From contig NQMI01000054.1 in assembly GCA_002270565.1 (NCBI GenBank), forward strand, positions 149,257 through 213,256: DNA of 64,000 nt. The letters run 5' to 3'. The DNA is from Stenocarpella maydis. Taxonomy: Eukaryota > Ascomycota > Sordariomycetes > Diaporthales > Diaporthaceae. How positions within the stretch are numbered: position 1 is the first letter of the stretch; every line of letters begins with the position of its first letter. Position numbers and translations under genes: made by a program. Under the pieces are notes generated by a model that searched no databases, was not told the DNA's origin, and was given only the letters and a program-made list of their open reading frames with translations. Shown here one piece after another: positions 22,261 through 33,411 of the stretch.

Positions 22261-23043
22261 GATTCCATCATCTGCTGGACTTGTACCGAATCCGTAACTA
22301 CTATATGGGTCAGTTTACTGGCTCCATGCCCAGAAAAATTCCAATCGGCCCAAGGATTCGTCGGCTGCCAATCAAATATATTCAACAAGGCGACTTTCAT
22401 GTTGAACAGTTCTGGTCTTTTCGATAAACCTTGCCGTCCATAATTAGCTCAACACTCCATGTAAGAGGTATTCAAAATACTTCTCTTTAGAAGCCACCAT
22501 CCTAGAACGTTTGTAAATATATAGTACGTGAATCAAAATTGGTTTTTTAATTAATAATATAACTTCATTTTACCCCTCGTCCCTTCGTCATTTTCAAAAT
22601 TATCGTGGGTAAATGGCTGGAAGCCGAGCAAATAGGCTGTTTCAAGCACTTTCATGGTGACTTTTTGTCGCGATGTATGATTATCCAGAATCAACAGCTG
22701 AACGATGGACTTGAACATTAGGGCCTTTGCGAGGTCAATTCTTCAATTTTAAGCTGCTTTCGAACTTTCTACGGCGGCTGGCAGTATGAACCGGATTTAA
22801 AACCTAGGATCATGGTTAACACGTCTTGACCTTTTGCCGCTGGGTTATTTCCCTGACCCAATTTCACGTAATCTTGTACAAACAGTTTCTTCTATTTATA
22901 TACCCTTGACCAAGTTGACTTAAATCATATAGTAGCAGTTTGGTGGCTCAACTCCGGCTGTTTGCTGCGTTCTCCTCACAACTGGCATTTCATCATTTCA
23001 TCTGGAAAAATCGGCTTTGCCATCATCTCAATCCACCAAAAGC
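22261..23043. other. intergenic, no gene recognised
   Basis: AT-rich at 22440-22620 and otherwise featureless. It contains the 3' flank of the minus-strand DUF3176 gene. Confidence 0.4.
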
Positions 23044-24832
23044 TCAAACCTTTGCGCTATCCGACCTCAGGAACCTCAGGTACCCCTCCTCGTCACGTCC
23101 AAACCTCGCCCACATCCTCTCCGAGCTCTCAGTCAAGTCCATCGGTGCTCCCTCGCCCTGAACTTCCTCGTCCACCCAGCCATGCAGCCCAAATGCCAAC
23201 AGAGCAAAGGACGACGCTTTGAGCAGCGGCTGCCTCCGCGTCAACAAGATCGACACGCCCAGCAGCACGGCCGTCGCGACAACCTCGGCGAGTGTGACGA
23301 GGATCCAGGGCCACTGGACATGGTAGTACGTCTCGTTGTACCTGGCTCTACCCTCCACCGTCGTCGCCATGGTGTTGTCCCTGCCGGCGCTCCTGAGCTG
23401 CGCGGTTAGGGTGTCGGCAATGTCGGCCGTCAGCTTGGCCAGGTCGGTGAGGTACATGTACTCGGCGAGATTCAGCGAGTCCTCCACGGTCTGCTGCCGG
23501 GTCGCAGAGCGCAGCTCGCGAGTAAGGAGGGTTGTTATGTAGCTGAAGAGGCCGCCGTCCACGGAAATAGAAATGTTGAAATCGGGGGTTGAGGAGTTCG
23601 GCTCCTTATAAAAGGAATATGATGGGTTCAGGCCTGCGTTGAGGGAATTCTCGGCTAATAAGGAAAGGTCCAGCGCAGTGACATTTGCGGCGCGAAGGCC
23701 CGATGGAGAGGCGGTGAGGTTGCGGAACGTCTTTTTGCACCAGTTCCATGACATTGCGTAGACCTCGGTGGCCGAAGTGGTGGAATTCGTTTTAACAGCC
23801 CATAATGTAGTTCCATTTGCGTTGCGCGTGGAGTTGAAGAGTGATGTGGCCCCGGTTCCGCCTGCATCAAGAAGCAGGTCCATTGGGAGACTGTCTGGAA
23901 ATTCGTACCTGCAGCGTGATTTGCCACAGGTTCGATTATACGCCTCAGTACCGGTCAGATTTTGGAACCTCCCGCAGACTGCCAGAGTATCAAATTGGTC
24001 CCAGGAACAATCTGTCGCAGGCTCTGGACAGTGGAAGGAGACGATTGGAACAGAACCTGCAGCCCCATTCAAAATTGATGTCTGAAGTTCCAAGGTGTGT
24101 AAGTTGGGCTCATGCGGCGCTCCTGCTCTGACTTAGTAACCCTGTTTTTGAAACACGAAGTAACGGATTTATCTTTCACGCACCATTGAAGCCTTGGAAC
24201 GAGCTAGATATAAAGGCTCTCGAGGAATAGTTATGGGCGACACCAACGAGTGCCGTGGTGTTTGTCATCTCGGCATGTTTGGTCCGGGTCTCAATCATCT
24301 GCTGGATGCTCGGCTCCATGCCCAGCGCAACCACTGTGACGATAGCAAAGGCCCACGCACTGAGGACTCGGACTCGCCCAGTGATGAGGAGGACAAACGA
24401 TCCCCATGGTCCACGGCTGGCATCGTCATACAGTTGCAGATGGTCAAGTGGGTTTGCCCGGTGCTGAAAATGGTCCCATTTCATCTGGCTCAGGCAAGAA
24501 GCGAGGGGAACCATCATGGCGGTCTTGGTGATGATGGTCAGGATGGATAGCAGCGTGTTGGGCAAGATCGCATAAGGCCACTTCTCCACCGCCAAGTTGT
24601 CGACCTTCAACAGGACCGGTATCAAGAGGGCAGTACCAATGAGGCTCAACACCACCGCGCCGACCTCCCACCACCACCATCCTCCAATGTGAGGTTGAGG
24701 TATTCGGTTGGCTCTTGAGCTATAGCGTGAATCGTCACTTTTTGAGCCATTAGTATCCGTCAAAGTCATGTTCGGCCGTTTATGACTAGCAGGTGGTGCC
24801 TGGCCGGTATCGGTGTCCGGAGACCTTGCCAT
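23044..24832 (-). CDS. DUF3176-family membrane protein
   Basis: Two exons, 24832-24184 and 24122-23044, joined across a 61 bp GT-AG intron in phase, give 575 residues. The signature N-terminal span is WWWWEVGAVVLSLIGTALL, followed by WPYAILPNTLLSILTIITK, KTAMMVPLASCLSQMKWDHF and LYDDASRGPWGS, which are the conserved DUF3176 blocks. The rest is a large extracytoplasmic region with many N-x-S/T sites and paired cysteines (CRYEF, CPEPATDC), ending with a C-terminal span (WILVTLAEVVATAVLLGVSILL) and a short cytoplasmic tail. Intact despite its AT-rich, transposon-bearing surroundings. The family is fungal, often multi-copy, and of unknown function; a surface role is inference from topology only. 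Confidence 0.85.
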
Positions 24833-25658
24833 CAGTGGCGCGCTTGGGGAGGGCGTTCCATCCTGTCCACTACCCAGTCAGAATTAGGTACCGCATTCGA
24901 AAGACTAACATGAGGTAAACGCACTGGCATATTACGGACCATGATACCTAGCAGTCTTGGTCAACTCACGGCATACCAAGATGGCGTGGAGCCCGGCTTC
25001 TGCAATCAAGGAGCCAGTGGACACGTAGAGATGGGGCAGCTAATGTCAAAAGCCACCTTTCCCAACCGAACCGTATCTCAATAGACGTTGAAGGTTATAT
25101 GGAAATAAATGAGAAATTGATTTTGAAGAGGCAGGACAAGGAGGTAATTATTAGGCAGCCGCAAGTAGTTAGGCATTTGGGATCCACTGTAAGAGAGGCA
25201 CTGCTGAAGTTACAAATCACGTGTTGGAGAAATGTTCGCTCACAGTTTGCAGGGTCTTGAATCCTTCCCTGCAGATCAGTGGCCCATTGGCTAAAAGCAC
25301 GCCGGCTCAAACACTCGCAGGGAAGAAGGGTTACTACAGTGGAACAAAATTACAAGGAACAGAGAGGTCTCCCAGCCCTCGTGGCCAATCCAGTATATTC
25401 ATCGAAGGGAGCGGGAGAGTGAGGAGAGATTTTTCAGTTAATAAGTGAAATCTTTCGTTTCACCTTCGTGGTCCCCATCCCGCAGTTAATCCACTCTTGC
25501 TTTTGCTTTCCTTCTCCGACCTTTCTAAGCCACAGTTCCCCTTGACCTTCTAATTCATCAAGTTTGGGGTTAGGGCTTTTGAACGCACCTCTTTAAGGTT
25601 TGAGAAGGACGAGCCGCAAACGGTTGCCGTAACAACGCATGTCGGATGTCTTTATAAG
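24833..25658. other. 5' flank of the DUF3176 gene, no gene
   Basis: Weak frames only. 25440-25560 is CT-rich. The AT-rich repeat block starts at about 25640. Confidence 0.4.
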
Positions 25659-25690
25659 GTATTACGTAAGCAAACTTGCTTATGTAATAC
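25659..25690. repeat. near-perfect palindrome 1
   Basis: The arms GTATTACGTAAGC and GCTTATGTAATAC surround a short centre; one mismatch. It shares the words TTACGTAAGC/GCTTATGTAA with the palindrome at 26159-26183, so the two may bound a 0.5 kb AT-rich unit. Confidence 0.75.
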
Positions 25691-25937
25691 TATATTAAAT
25701 AAGGTTTATAAGTATATATAATAATACTATATAATAAAATCCCCTTTAATAAGAAAATAAATAAAAACCTCTTTATATATAATAAAATAAAAACTTCTTT
25801 TATTAATAACTTATTAATTATAAGGGCTTATTCTTAAATTTGAGGGTGATAATTTTCTATTTTGACCATTCGAAGGTGGGAAATATACGCTCTATATATA
25901 ATAAATATTCCCTCTATAATAGCCGTTTTCAGCGTAT

Positions 25938-26080
25938 AACGACGTTTTCTTTATTTGTATGCAAACAGCCACTGTATTACTGAAAACGTCGTTATTCCTT
26001 TTGAAGACTGTTTTGAAATATAATAAAGCGTTCTTTATTTATACGCAAACAGCTACCATATTGCTGAAAGCGTCATTATT
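25938..26080. repeat. two diverged copies of a hairpin-forming unit
   Basis: Unit 1 (25938-25996) and unit 2 (26026-26080) share the order TTCTTTATTT, a GCAAACAGC core, then TGAAA-CGTC-TTATT. Unit 1 is itself an inverted repeat (AACGACGTTTTC against GAAAACGTCGTT). The differences are mostly C/T and G/A, as RIP would leave. Confidence 0.7.
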
Positions 26081-26158
26081 TCTTGCAACACTTATAAGCT
26101 AAAACCTATACCTCTCGTATACTAATATAATACACTATAATATAAGCCTATAATATAT

Positions 26159-26183
26159 GCTTACGTAATTTGATTACATAAGC
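26159..26183. repeat. near-perfect palindrome 2
   Basis: GCTTACGTAA and TTACATAAGC form the arms, related to palindrome 1 at 25659-25690. Confidence 0.7.
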
Positions 26184-26337
26184 AGGTTTCTAGAACCTTT
26201 TATATAGAAGGTCTTTAAAGTTTATATAAAGACTTTAATCCTCCTTCTTCTACACTAGCTTATTTAACCTACTTCAATAGGTTTTTATACTATAGAATTA
26301 TTAACTAATTATTAGCTAATTACTAGCGTATAATTAC

Positions 26338-27066
26338 TGTTAAACGGAACCGCTCAGCAGGGCGTTAGTACTCCGTGCAAGGAGTTACCCTAGACTTCGT
26401 TGTAAGGAGTTACCCTAGACTTCCTAGCAAGGAGTTACCCTAGACTTGCGAGTCAGGCGATTTTCGCTAAGTACGCCCAGTGCGTGCGTGACGCAAGATG
26501 AGTTTGGTGGCCGTGAGTCGATTATTTTGGCCTGCATTTGCACCTTAATTCAGACCTCTGCATTACCCTTATTTCTTACCCAAAAAGTATATGACTTAGT
26601 GCATTGGATAGCCTGATTTCTGAAGTTTGTATGTACTTAATTTGGGCATTGCTAGGGCTATGGTTGGCTGGCTGCTTGGAACCAAAGATGGTGTGTTGGA
26701 AGGGCGAATTTTCCGGCATTTGCAAATTTGCACCAGAGCCGACCGCAGCGTGCCCAGGGGTGAGACGACGTCGGAGGGTATATAAGGAGGGCTTACAGAA
26801 GCCCAACTTAATTCAATACAAAGTTGTCCAGACCATTGTCAATCGTCCCAATTCGCCTCAGAGCACCATACTGCGACCCTGCCGAAACACACACACGCTG
26901 AACTGAATGCTATTCTATAGCACAAATTCATCAGAATTACTAATCAAATAATTCTCGAATATTCTAAAGCGCCTCTAATAAAACTATAAATAACGCGGTC
27001 CTTTCTCGAGAATAAGCGAGTTATCTAGCTCAATAACTAAGCAGAAAAATACATACTAATTCAACA
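26338..27066 (+). repeat. possible solo LTR
   Basis: Begins TGTTA, ends TTCAACA, and contains TATATAA at 26779-26785 followed at an LTR-like distance by TTCAATACAAAGTTGTCC. There are no internal genes. A 3 x 25 bp tandem repeat lies near its left end. No target duplication or second copy is visible, so the element type and the ends are tentative. Confidence 0.3.
26379..26447. repeat. three tandem copies, 25 bp period
   Basis: AAGGAGTTACCCTAGACTT begins at 26379, 26404 and 26429, exactly 25 bp apart. The core is unchanged and the spacers vary (CGTTGT, CCTAGC). Confidence 0.95.
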
Positions 27067-27227
27067 AATATTACTTAATCACTGTTTATTACATCACTTC
27101 CCATGCGATCACCTGACCTCTAAGAGTCTTCCCAAAGCATCCGCCATTCTAATTTCTTGTAACTTCTGCATATACCCTATTTACGAATCAGGGGCTCGCT
27201 GAGCCCACTATCCTACCGCTCATTATG
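26907..27227. other. AT-rich sequence upstream of the NYN gene
   Basis: No gene. It comprises the end of the possible LTR and the distal promoter of the NYN-LOTUS gene. Confidence 0.4.
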
Positions 27228-27235
27228 TATATAAA
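27228..27235 (+). promoter_or_regulatory. TATA box of the NYN-LOTUS gene
   Basis: TATATAAA is 96 bp before the ATG at 27331. A bacterial-looking gene thus sits behind a eukaryotic-type core promoter. Confidence 0.5.
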
Positions 27236-27330
27236 CGAGCACCTCTCGCACAATAGTTGTAGTGCTAAGAATCAGTCAGGTTGCTCTATTCGATACACCA
27301 TGCTCGGACCCGTGACACCTATCTACGTCC

Positions 27331-28233
27331 ATGGATACGCCTGGTAAAGCCATCACCGGAAATCCCGGTACCGCGATGGGATCGGACAGGCTTGCTCTGC
27401 TCATCGACGGCGACAACGTCTCGGCCAAGGTCATCACGGGCGTCCTGGCAGAGGTGGCCAAGCATGGCACCGCCAGCGTCAGGCGGATATATGGCGACTG
27501 GACGCTGCCCAACCTCGGGCCCTGGAAGAAGTGCCTCCTGGAGCACTCGATCCAGCCCGTGCAGCAGTTCGCCTACACCACCGGCAAGAACGCCACCGAC
27601 GGCGCCATGATCATCGACGCCATGGACCTGCTCTACACGGGCCGCTTCGACGGCTTCTGCCTCGTCTCGAGCGACAGCGACTTCACCCGCCTCGCCGTCC
27701 GCATCCGCGAGCAGGGGCTGGCCGTCTACGGCTTCGGCGAGAGGAAGACGCCGCGCCCCTTCATCAGCGCCTGCGACAAGTTCTACTACTTCAACGCCCT
27801 GGAGGCAGTGGCCGCCCCCGTCAAGGCGCCGCCGGCCACCGACGCCGCCGGGCGGCCCGTCGTACCAGCCATCCATCACCAAGCGGGCGCGGGCACCACC
27901 TCACCGACCGCGGGACCTGTTTCCTCTGGCCCCGCGACCGGCAAGCTGGACGCTGTGGCCTGCCGGACCCTGGCCATGGCCGTGGATGCGTGCGCCGAGG
28001 ACGACGGCCGCGCAAACCTGGCCAACGTCGGCAGCTACCTGGCCAAGCAGTCGCCAGACTTCAATGCTGCCAACTTCGGGTTCAGCAAGCTGCGCGAGCT
28101 GGCGGAGGCCACCGGGATCCTTGACGTCGAGTTCGACAGGCGTCCCAATGCACCTCCGATATGCATGGTTAAGCTCAAAGACGTGGAGGCCCTCGAGAGG
28201 GAGAGGGAGTTGAAGAGACAGCGGGTGAGCTAG
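27331..28233 (+). CDS. NYN (PIN-like RNase) plus OST-HTH/LOTUS domain protein
   Basis: An intronless frame of 300 residues. The NYN domain (about 20-160) opens with LALLIDGDNVSAKVI and carries the expected acidic residues D26, D28, D90 (KNATDGAMIIDAMDLLY), D115 and D117 (LVSSDSDF), then GFGERKTPRPFISACDKF. A proline/alanine linker (about 165-200) leads to a winged-helix LOTUS domain (about 205-285: GSYLAKQSPDFNAANFGFSKL). NYN proteins are metal-dependent RNases of the PIN superfamily and LOTUS domains bind RNA or partner proteins. This pair in one short protein is common in bacteria (LabA/limkain-like). GC content is far above the AT-rich flanks. A second ATG at residue 16 would also keep the whole domain. 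Transfer from bacteria is inference; some fungi carry related genes. Confidence 0.85.
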   Translation: MDTPGKAITGNPGTAMGSDRLALLIDGDNVSAKVITGVLAEVAKHGTASVRRIYGDWTLPNLGPWKKCLLEHSIQPVQQFAYTTGKNATDGAMIIDAMDLLYTGRFDGFCLVSSDSDFTRLAVRIREQGLAVYGFGERKTPRPFISACDKFYYFNALEAVAAPVKAPPATDAAGRPVVPAIHHQAGAGTTSPTAGPVSSGPATGKLDAVACRTLAMAVDACAEDDGRANLANVGSYLAKQSPDFNAANFGFSKLRELAEATGILDVEFDRRPNAPPICMVKLKDVEALERERELKRQRVS

Positions 28234-29400
28234 GCAGCTTGGAACTAGGTTCCTACTTGAGTAGGTACTTGGCTGCGTATGATGGCGCAGTTCTTCGGAT
28301 TGTGGGAAAGGTATGCAAAACTATAGTGCTCTGGATCTGATCTTGTTTCGAGCTGAGGAAGGGCATAGCAATCAGAGGTTTCAGTTCCACCAGGACACTC
28401 TTTGATAGCAACGTGTGCATGTTTGTGTGCACCTGGCTGTTTTGATAAGTAACAATCTGGACAGTTTCGCTGCGGCACCAAAAGACTCTAGGTATATTTC
28501 AAAGTCCTGTTAGAATTTGGACTCAATTATTCTGGAGAGGTGCCGAGATAGAAGGTTTCTTAGGTGCCCAAAGTCCTGTATCTGGGCCGAAGCGCTTAAC
28601 TCTAGGTCAACTCCAACCGATGAACAAACATAGATCAACTACAGATACACGTAAATGATATCAAATATCCAGCATTCTCCTCTTAGAGTGGTGCAATTTT
28701 TCTGCGCTAACTCATACCAGTTATATTTGCTGCATGATTTAAAGGATCAAGGGCAACAACTCCAGCCTTTTACATACCAACCTGCTTTATACGTATGCCT
28801 CACCATATAAAGGCTCTATTCGGCCTTTCCAATTGCTACAGTTCCGTTCTATTCAATATTGAATCTCGCTACCCCTCTTAAATCATCACTTTTCCCCTCG
28901 TTGTTGAGTATTCATAGTTCGCGTGGATGGGACTTTGGATTGTGCATAATTACAGGAGATGAAGTTACCCAATTGTTGCCCTTAATATCTATGAAGGCCT
29001 TGTCCCGCACCCTTCTTTGCTTTTCTTTTCTTAATGTCTGTTTTCCATAGAAATAGAAACCAAGTTGTACCAAATTATAATGATCCTGCGTTTCATGTCG
29101 CTTAATCTTCGGACGAGAAACCTCCTCCCCCTAATGTCAATCAGAGCCTAGGCACTTACTGCACAATATATGTACTATTTCTAAGATATTACTCACCAAA
29201 GCGTCACATCTCTCACTCTCATCTCTTTTAACCCTCCATAGCTAGTTTGTGATGAAGCTAGTTGAGACTGATTTCAAGCTGCATGTAGATTAGAACTTAT
29301 ACCGGCAAATAGTTATACGGCGAAAAAGAAATCTGGCCTATTGTTTATAAAACAGCAAACCGAGAGAGCGCGAAGCCCTTCCCGGCTTTCCTTTGCAACG
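28234..29400. other. intergenic, no gene recognised
   Basis: AT-rich with no convincing frame. A TATATAAAG-like word near 28805 is not followed by a gene. Confidence 0.45.
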
Positions 29401-29523
29401 CACACTCACACACTCACACACTCACACACTCACACACTCACACACTCACACACTCACACACTCACACACTCACACACTCACACACTCACACACTCACACA
29501 CATACGCACATACGCACATACAC
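29401..29523. repeat. (CACACACT)n minisatellite
   Basis: About twelve perfect 8-base units (CTCACACA) run from 29401 to 29500, followed by three ACATACGC-type variants to 29523. Open frames across it are a by-product of the repeat. Confidence 0.95.
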
Positions 29524-30113
29524 GCCCAAGCCTGCGAGACAAGCCCTCGCCAAGAGTAAGCATGTAGGGTCACACCATCACGGCCAGAAGGCGGACGCCA
29601 GGACGCACAGCCAAGCCGAACGGTCAAAAATAGCTAAACCCCAACTATTCCGCATTCAGGGCCTCCAAGAACTCAAGCCTTCTCTGCCCCCGCCTATAAA
29701 AGACGACAAGTATAGCCTCCAAGTTTAATAACCCCAGGGTTCCCACGAATCCCCCAGGGGTGATAAGCCTTTCTCAGCTGCTTAGCCCCTTATTGATCGC
29801 ACGGTATCCCTGCTGCGTATATGCGGCATGAGGTACTAATAAGTGAAAAGTCTCCCTCTCGGCCGCACATCTGCCCCCGACATGATGTATCATGATTGCA
29901 CCATGGCTTTGGCCCCTGGGACACGGTTCTGGAGTGCTGTTGATAACGCGGACCCCCGTGGGAGAATAACTAAATTCCTTTATGATACATATAGGGTTTT
30001 TATAGTTTTAGATACAAGTCGCAAGGCATAATGATTACATGCTCAATGTGACACCCACCGTCTGGCGCATGGTGTCACTAAGTACCAGACCCAACCGCAT
30101 GCACCTTCATCTC
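29524..30113. other. intergenic, no gene recognised
   Basis: 3' flank of the minus-strand rhodopsin-like gene. There are TATA-like words near 29692 and 29990 but no gene behind them. Confidence 0.4.
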
Positions 30114-31713
30114 TCAGGCAGGACTAACCTGCTGCGCAAACTCCCTCCTGACCTGGATGCCATGGCCCCCCGCGAGCCCGCCCTGGCCGCCAGCAGCCGC
30201 CGACACGCCGCCCCCCGAGTTCCGGCTGTGCTCGATGGACGTGAGCACCCCCAGGGACAGCCCGAGGTCCCTCGCCCTGTCCTCCTCCGCGCCGGCGCCG
30301 GACAGCGTCCTCGCCTCGCCGGGCGGGGGTGGCGACGCCGGCGACGACGCCTGCTGCCCCTGCCCCTGCTGCCCCTGCTGCTGCTCGGCCGAGCCGACGC
30401 TGACGTCGCTCCACGCGGTGCTGTCGGAGCGGCCGCCGCCGCCGCGCGGCGCCGAGGCCATCTCGTAGTCCTCGGGGCCGCCCCGGAGCTTCTCCGTGCT
30501 GGTGGTGCCCCGCCGCACGCCCGGCGACTGAGGGCCCAGCGTCTTGTTGGTGGTGGTGGCCCGGCTGCTGCTGGCGCCGACGACGTAGCCGGCGCTGCCG
30601 ACGCCGCCGCCGCCGCGGCGGTAGTGCGGGCCCGAGTGGGAGCTGCGGGTGTAGCGGAGGCGCTCGGGCACCATGCGGAAGATGATCCAGCGCAGGGTCG
30701 GCAGGCAGGCGCAGATGATGCCGGCGCACAGCTCGCCCATGGACCAGCCCGCCGCGCTGACGTTGTTGAACGTGATGTCCTGGCCCACGTTGAGGTATGC
30801 GATGCGTATCACGGAGATGCAGCAGATGCTGTTTCGTGGGGGGGTCAGCCGGCTCGAGGGGGGGAGGGGCGCTCTGGAATAAGGTAACTCACAAGAAGCC
30901 GAGCCCAAAGATGGCGATGAGCGACATGCGCTGGTTCTTGGGCATCTGAAGCTTCCACAGCACCGGGATGGGCAGCGTGAAGATGACGAGGTCGGTCACG
31001 ATGTTTACCGCCGAGTTCGCGTACCAGCCCGGCAGGGTGGGAACGCAGGTATGGTCCGGATAGGCCGCGGGATCCCAGTACGACGCGACGGGCTGGCAGC
31101 CCAGGAGGCCCAGCAGCACGGTGACGGTGGTCCACATGATGATGAGGCCCATGATCACCAGGGTGATGCGCTGCATCTTGACGGCGAAGATGCGGTGGTA
31201 CTGCAGCAGGATGGATATCTTGATGGTGCAGATGCCGAGGTTGTACGTTGGGGGCATGAAGTAGAACATCTGGCATCCGTACTCTGTCAGCCTGGGGGGC
31301 TCCTCTTCTCCCTGCCCTCACGCCTCCGGCAACATGCTTACCTTGAAGTATTCTATCCTCACCGCGTCGGGGAGGGTCTCGATGTGCCGACCAAGGCCAG
31401 CCGTGGTCATGGCCCCCGCGAGGGCGCCAAAGGTGATGGTGAAGAACTGGGATTGTGGTTTGTCAGCCTATGATAATGGCCGGTGTTGAATTCACCTCCT
31501 CTTCTCGGGGGATATCGAGCGTACCAGAGCCACCAGGATGACCCAGTCGTCAAGGCCCACGGCATTTTGATGGCGCCTCCGGCTGTAGAAGCGCAGTCCC
31601 ACAAACAGTGTGGCCAGCGGCAGCAGGACCGAAACAACGGTGATGATGACTGAGCCGCGCGAGTTGGTCGGCGCATTTGCGGGCAGGTTCCCGGCGGTCG
31701 TGGAGTCCGACAT
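30114..31713 (-). CDS. Fung_rhodopsin (SAT4/PTH11-like) seven-TM protein
   Basis: Four exons join in phase: 31713-31525, 31446-31342, 31269-30893 and 30828-30114, giving 461 residues. The membrane core carries the family marks: a first span (VIITVVSVLLPLATLFVGL) with LDDWVILVAL after it, then HIETLPDAVRIEYFK, a YNLGICTIKISILLQYHRIF span, CQPVASYWDP, a NSAVNIVTDLVIFTLPIPVL span with LWKLQMPKNQR, and FFICCISVIRIAYL. The cytoplasmic tail (about 300-461) is long and rich in Gly, Ser and Gln. The family is large in plant-associated fungi and includes PTH11-like receptors; the ligand is unknown. Intact here, unlike the paralogue at 50.3-51.1 kb. Confidence 0.85.
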
Positions 31714-33238
31714 CAATACCAGTGGTCTTCACATTGACCCAACAAGACGTCAAGACAAGGAGGTCTCCACGGAGGACAGCAGTCTGGCTTGCTCGAGTCC
31801 CGAGGGTATGGGAGATCCATAAGGTGCCATGTATGTATGCTTCCAACCTGGTTTGATCCACAAGGGGGCCCAGGGTCCGTATTTCAAAGGGATCGAACGA
31901 GGGTGAGGATCGTCTGGGATCTCGCTGTAACACTGGCGTGCACGGTCACGATGGGGGGGGTTGCAGGCATCATCCTGCACTCCGGAACCTCGATCAATAA
32001 GTTGTACTCCGTAGACCCTGCAGATGCCAAGCGGCAGGCAGATGACGTCCTCCGCTTGGACTTGAGGCGATTTGCTAAGGAGTATTTTTTTTTTAAATAA
32101 AAAAAAACAAAAAGAATATCGGGTACATAGTATTGGGATCGGATTGAGAACATTTGACGGAGACCAGCCAGCTAGTAGGGGCGTCGTCAGCAAGAGTCCA
32201 CCTCCAGTGCCCCCCGGCTCATACGTGAACATCTAAGGTAGCATCTGGAAGTAGCATGAGGAGTGAGATTTGTCCTGGCTCCCCAATCTCAGGCCACGTC
32301 CTAGTTCTAGGCCACGAGCCGTCGAGGCAGGGGGCTCCTTGACTAGTACCATACTATCGGGCTCATGCCATGCCGGGTGGAGCCCGGTGAGCACCATCAA
32401 CATGGGGTGTCCGCGTATGCCTTCCGGTGGGATGGGACTCCTCTCCTGTAGTAACTCTAAAAATTTTTAGGAGAATAGTGACCGGATTAAAACCGAAAGC
32501 AGCTAGCTCTAAGGGGATTTCTGCCTTGTGTGCAATTTATGCGAGCCCGCGGGGGAGCCGAGCTTGCGGGGGGCGGTGGCGGGCGTGGCTGAGTAACACG
32601 AGTAAATAGTCCAGATGTCAGACAACCGTGTTTGGGGATAAGGGTTGATAAGATGCCCTTGCTAACCTCCCCCCCCCCTCCAGATCTCTGAGCTACGGCA
32701 GGGGTGATGGGGGGAGGAGGTGTTTTGGAACAGCCTGGTGGACGCCGTCGAGCTGGAGGCATTGGCAATGGCACTGGTGGCCATCAGACAAGCCCCGTAT
32801 GAGGCCGATGTACATAGTAGAATGGGCTTGACGGCGCGCAAGATTGAGGCGGTTTAGGTAACAGTAAACAACTCATGACTACGTGGCAAGGTATCCGGCT
32901 AGAACGGCCACCCCGCGCCAGGCTGTCACGGCAGACGTCACGCTGGTAGTATATCGCACCATCTTGTTCCTGTTGGAGATTCCAACAAAGCAAATCTTAT
33001 GTCACATGTTAGGTGGCCATAGTCGATAGTTATTCCTCAGCTTGGAATGCGGCGCGCGAAACTGTGTCTCCACGGCCTGATCTCCTACGTATTATGGGAT
33101 ACTAACATGACCGAAACGGTAAGTGATTGGAAACTATGAGATCACGGCCGTGTTAGACTTGTTGGAGCTTGTGGTGCCATTGGTCAGGCCAACATTGGAG
33201 ACGCGGAAGAGGAAGAGCTAGCTAGCTCCGTCTTTGTC
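31714..33238. other. intergenic, no gene recognised
   Basis: Promoter side of the rhodopsin-like gene. It includes poly-T/poly-A tracts near 32085-32105. No family is recognised in any frame. Confidence 0.4.
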
Positions 33239-33411
33239 ATGCCACATTTCCCTTGAAGAAAGGCGGTGCCGCTCCCTTGATGCTGGTGTAAGCGCTCAAA
33301 GACCCAGTGTTGGATGATAATTCCGATACCGATAATAATAGGTTCAAAACACGATAGCCTCAACAAAATACGGAGCAGTGACGGCAGAATGGTCTAGTAG
33401 GGGGCCTTCAT
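33239..33411. repeat. dispersed repeat, copy A
   Basis: Matches 41240-41400 over about 150 bp (GTAAGCGCTCAAAGA against GTAAACGCTCAAAGA; a shared CGATAATAATA; CAACAAAAT against TAACAAAAT; TAGTAGGGGG at the end). Most differences are C in this copy and T in the other, or G here and A there. Confidence 0.65.

Noticed and set aside
23960..24200. Treating the two DUF3176 parts as separate genes
   Set aside because: A 61 bp GT-AG intron joins them in phase, and the combined protein has the full family layout.
27331..28233. Bacterial contamination as the source of the NYN gene
   Set aside because: It is embedded in continuous fungal-type AT-rich sequence with a TATA box upstream and no bacterial neighbours; transfer remains possible, contamination is unlikely.
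29401..29523. Possible CRISPR array
   Set aside because: Eight-base units without spacers in a eukaryotic genome; a plain minisatellite.
29341..29728. Open frames of 72 and 111 residues over the CTCACACA repeat
   Set aside because: They translate to HTLTHSHT-type monotony from the minisatellite and have no domain; a repeat by-product.
30039..30887. 282-residue plus-strand frame
   Set aside because: Antisense of the Gly/Ser-rich rhodopsin tail; Ala/Arg-rich without a domain.
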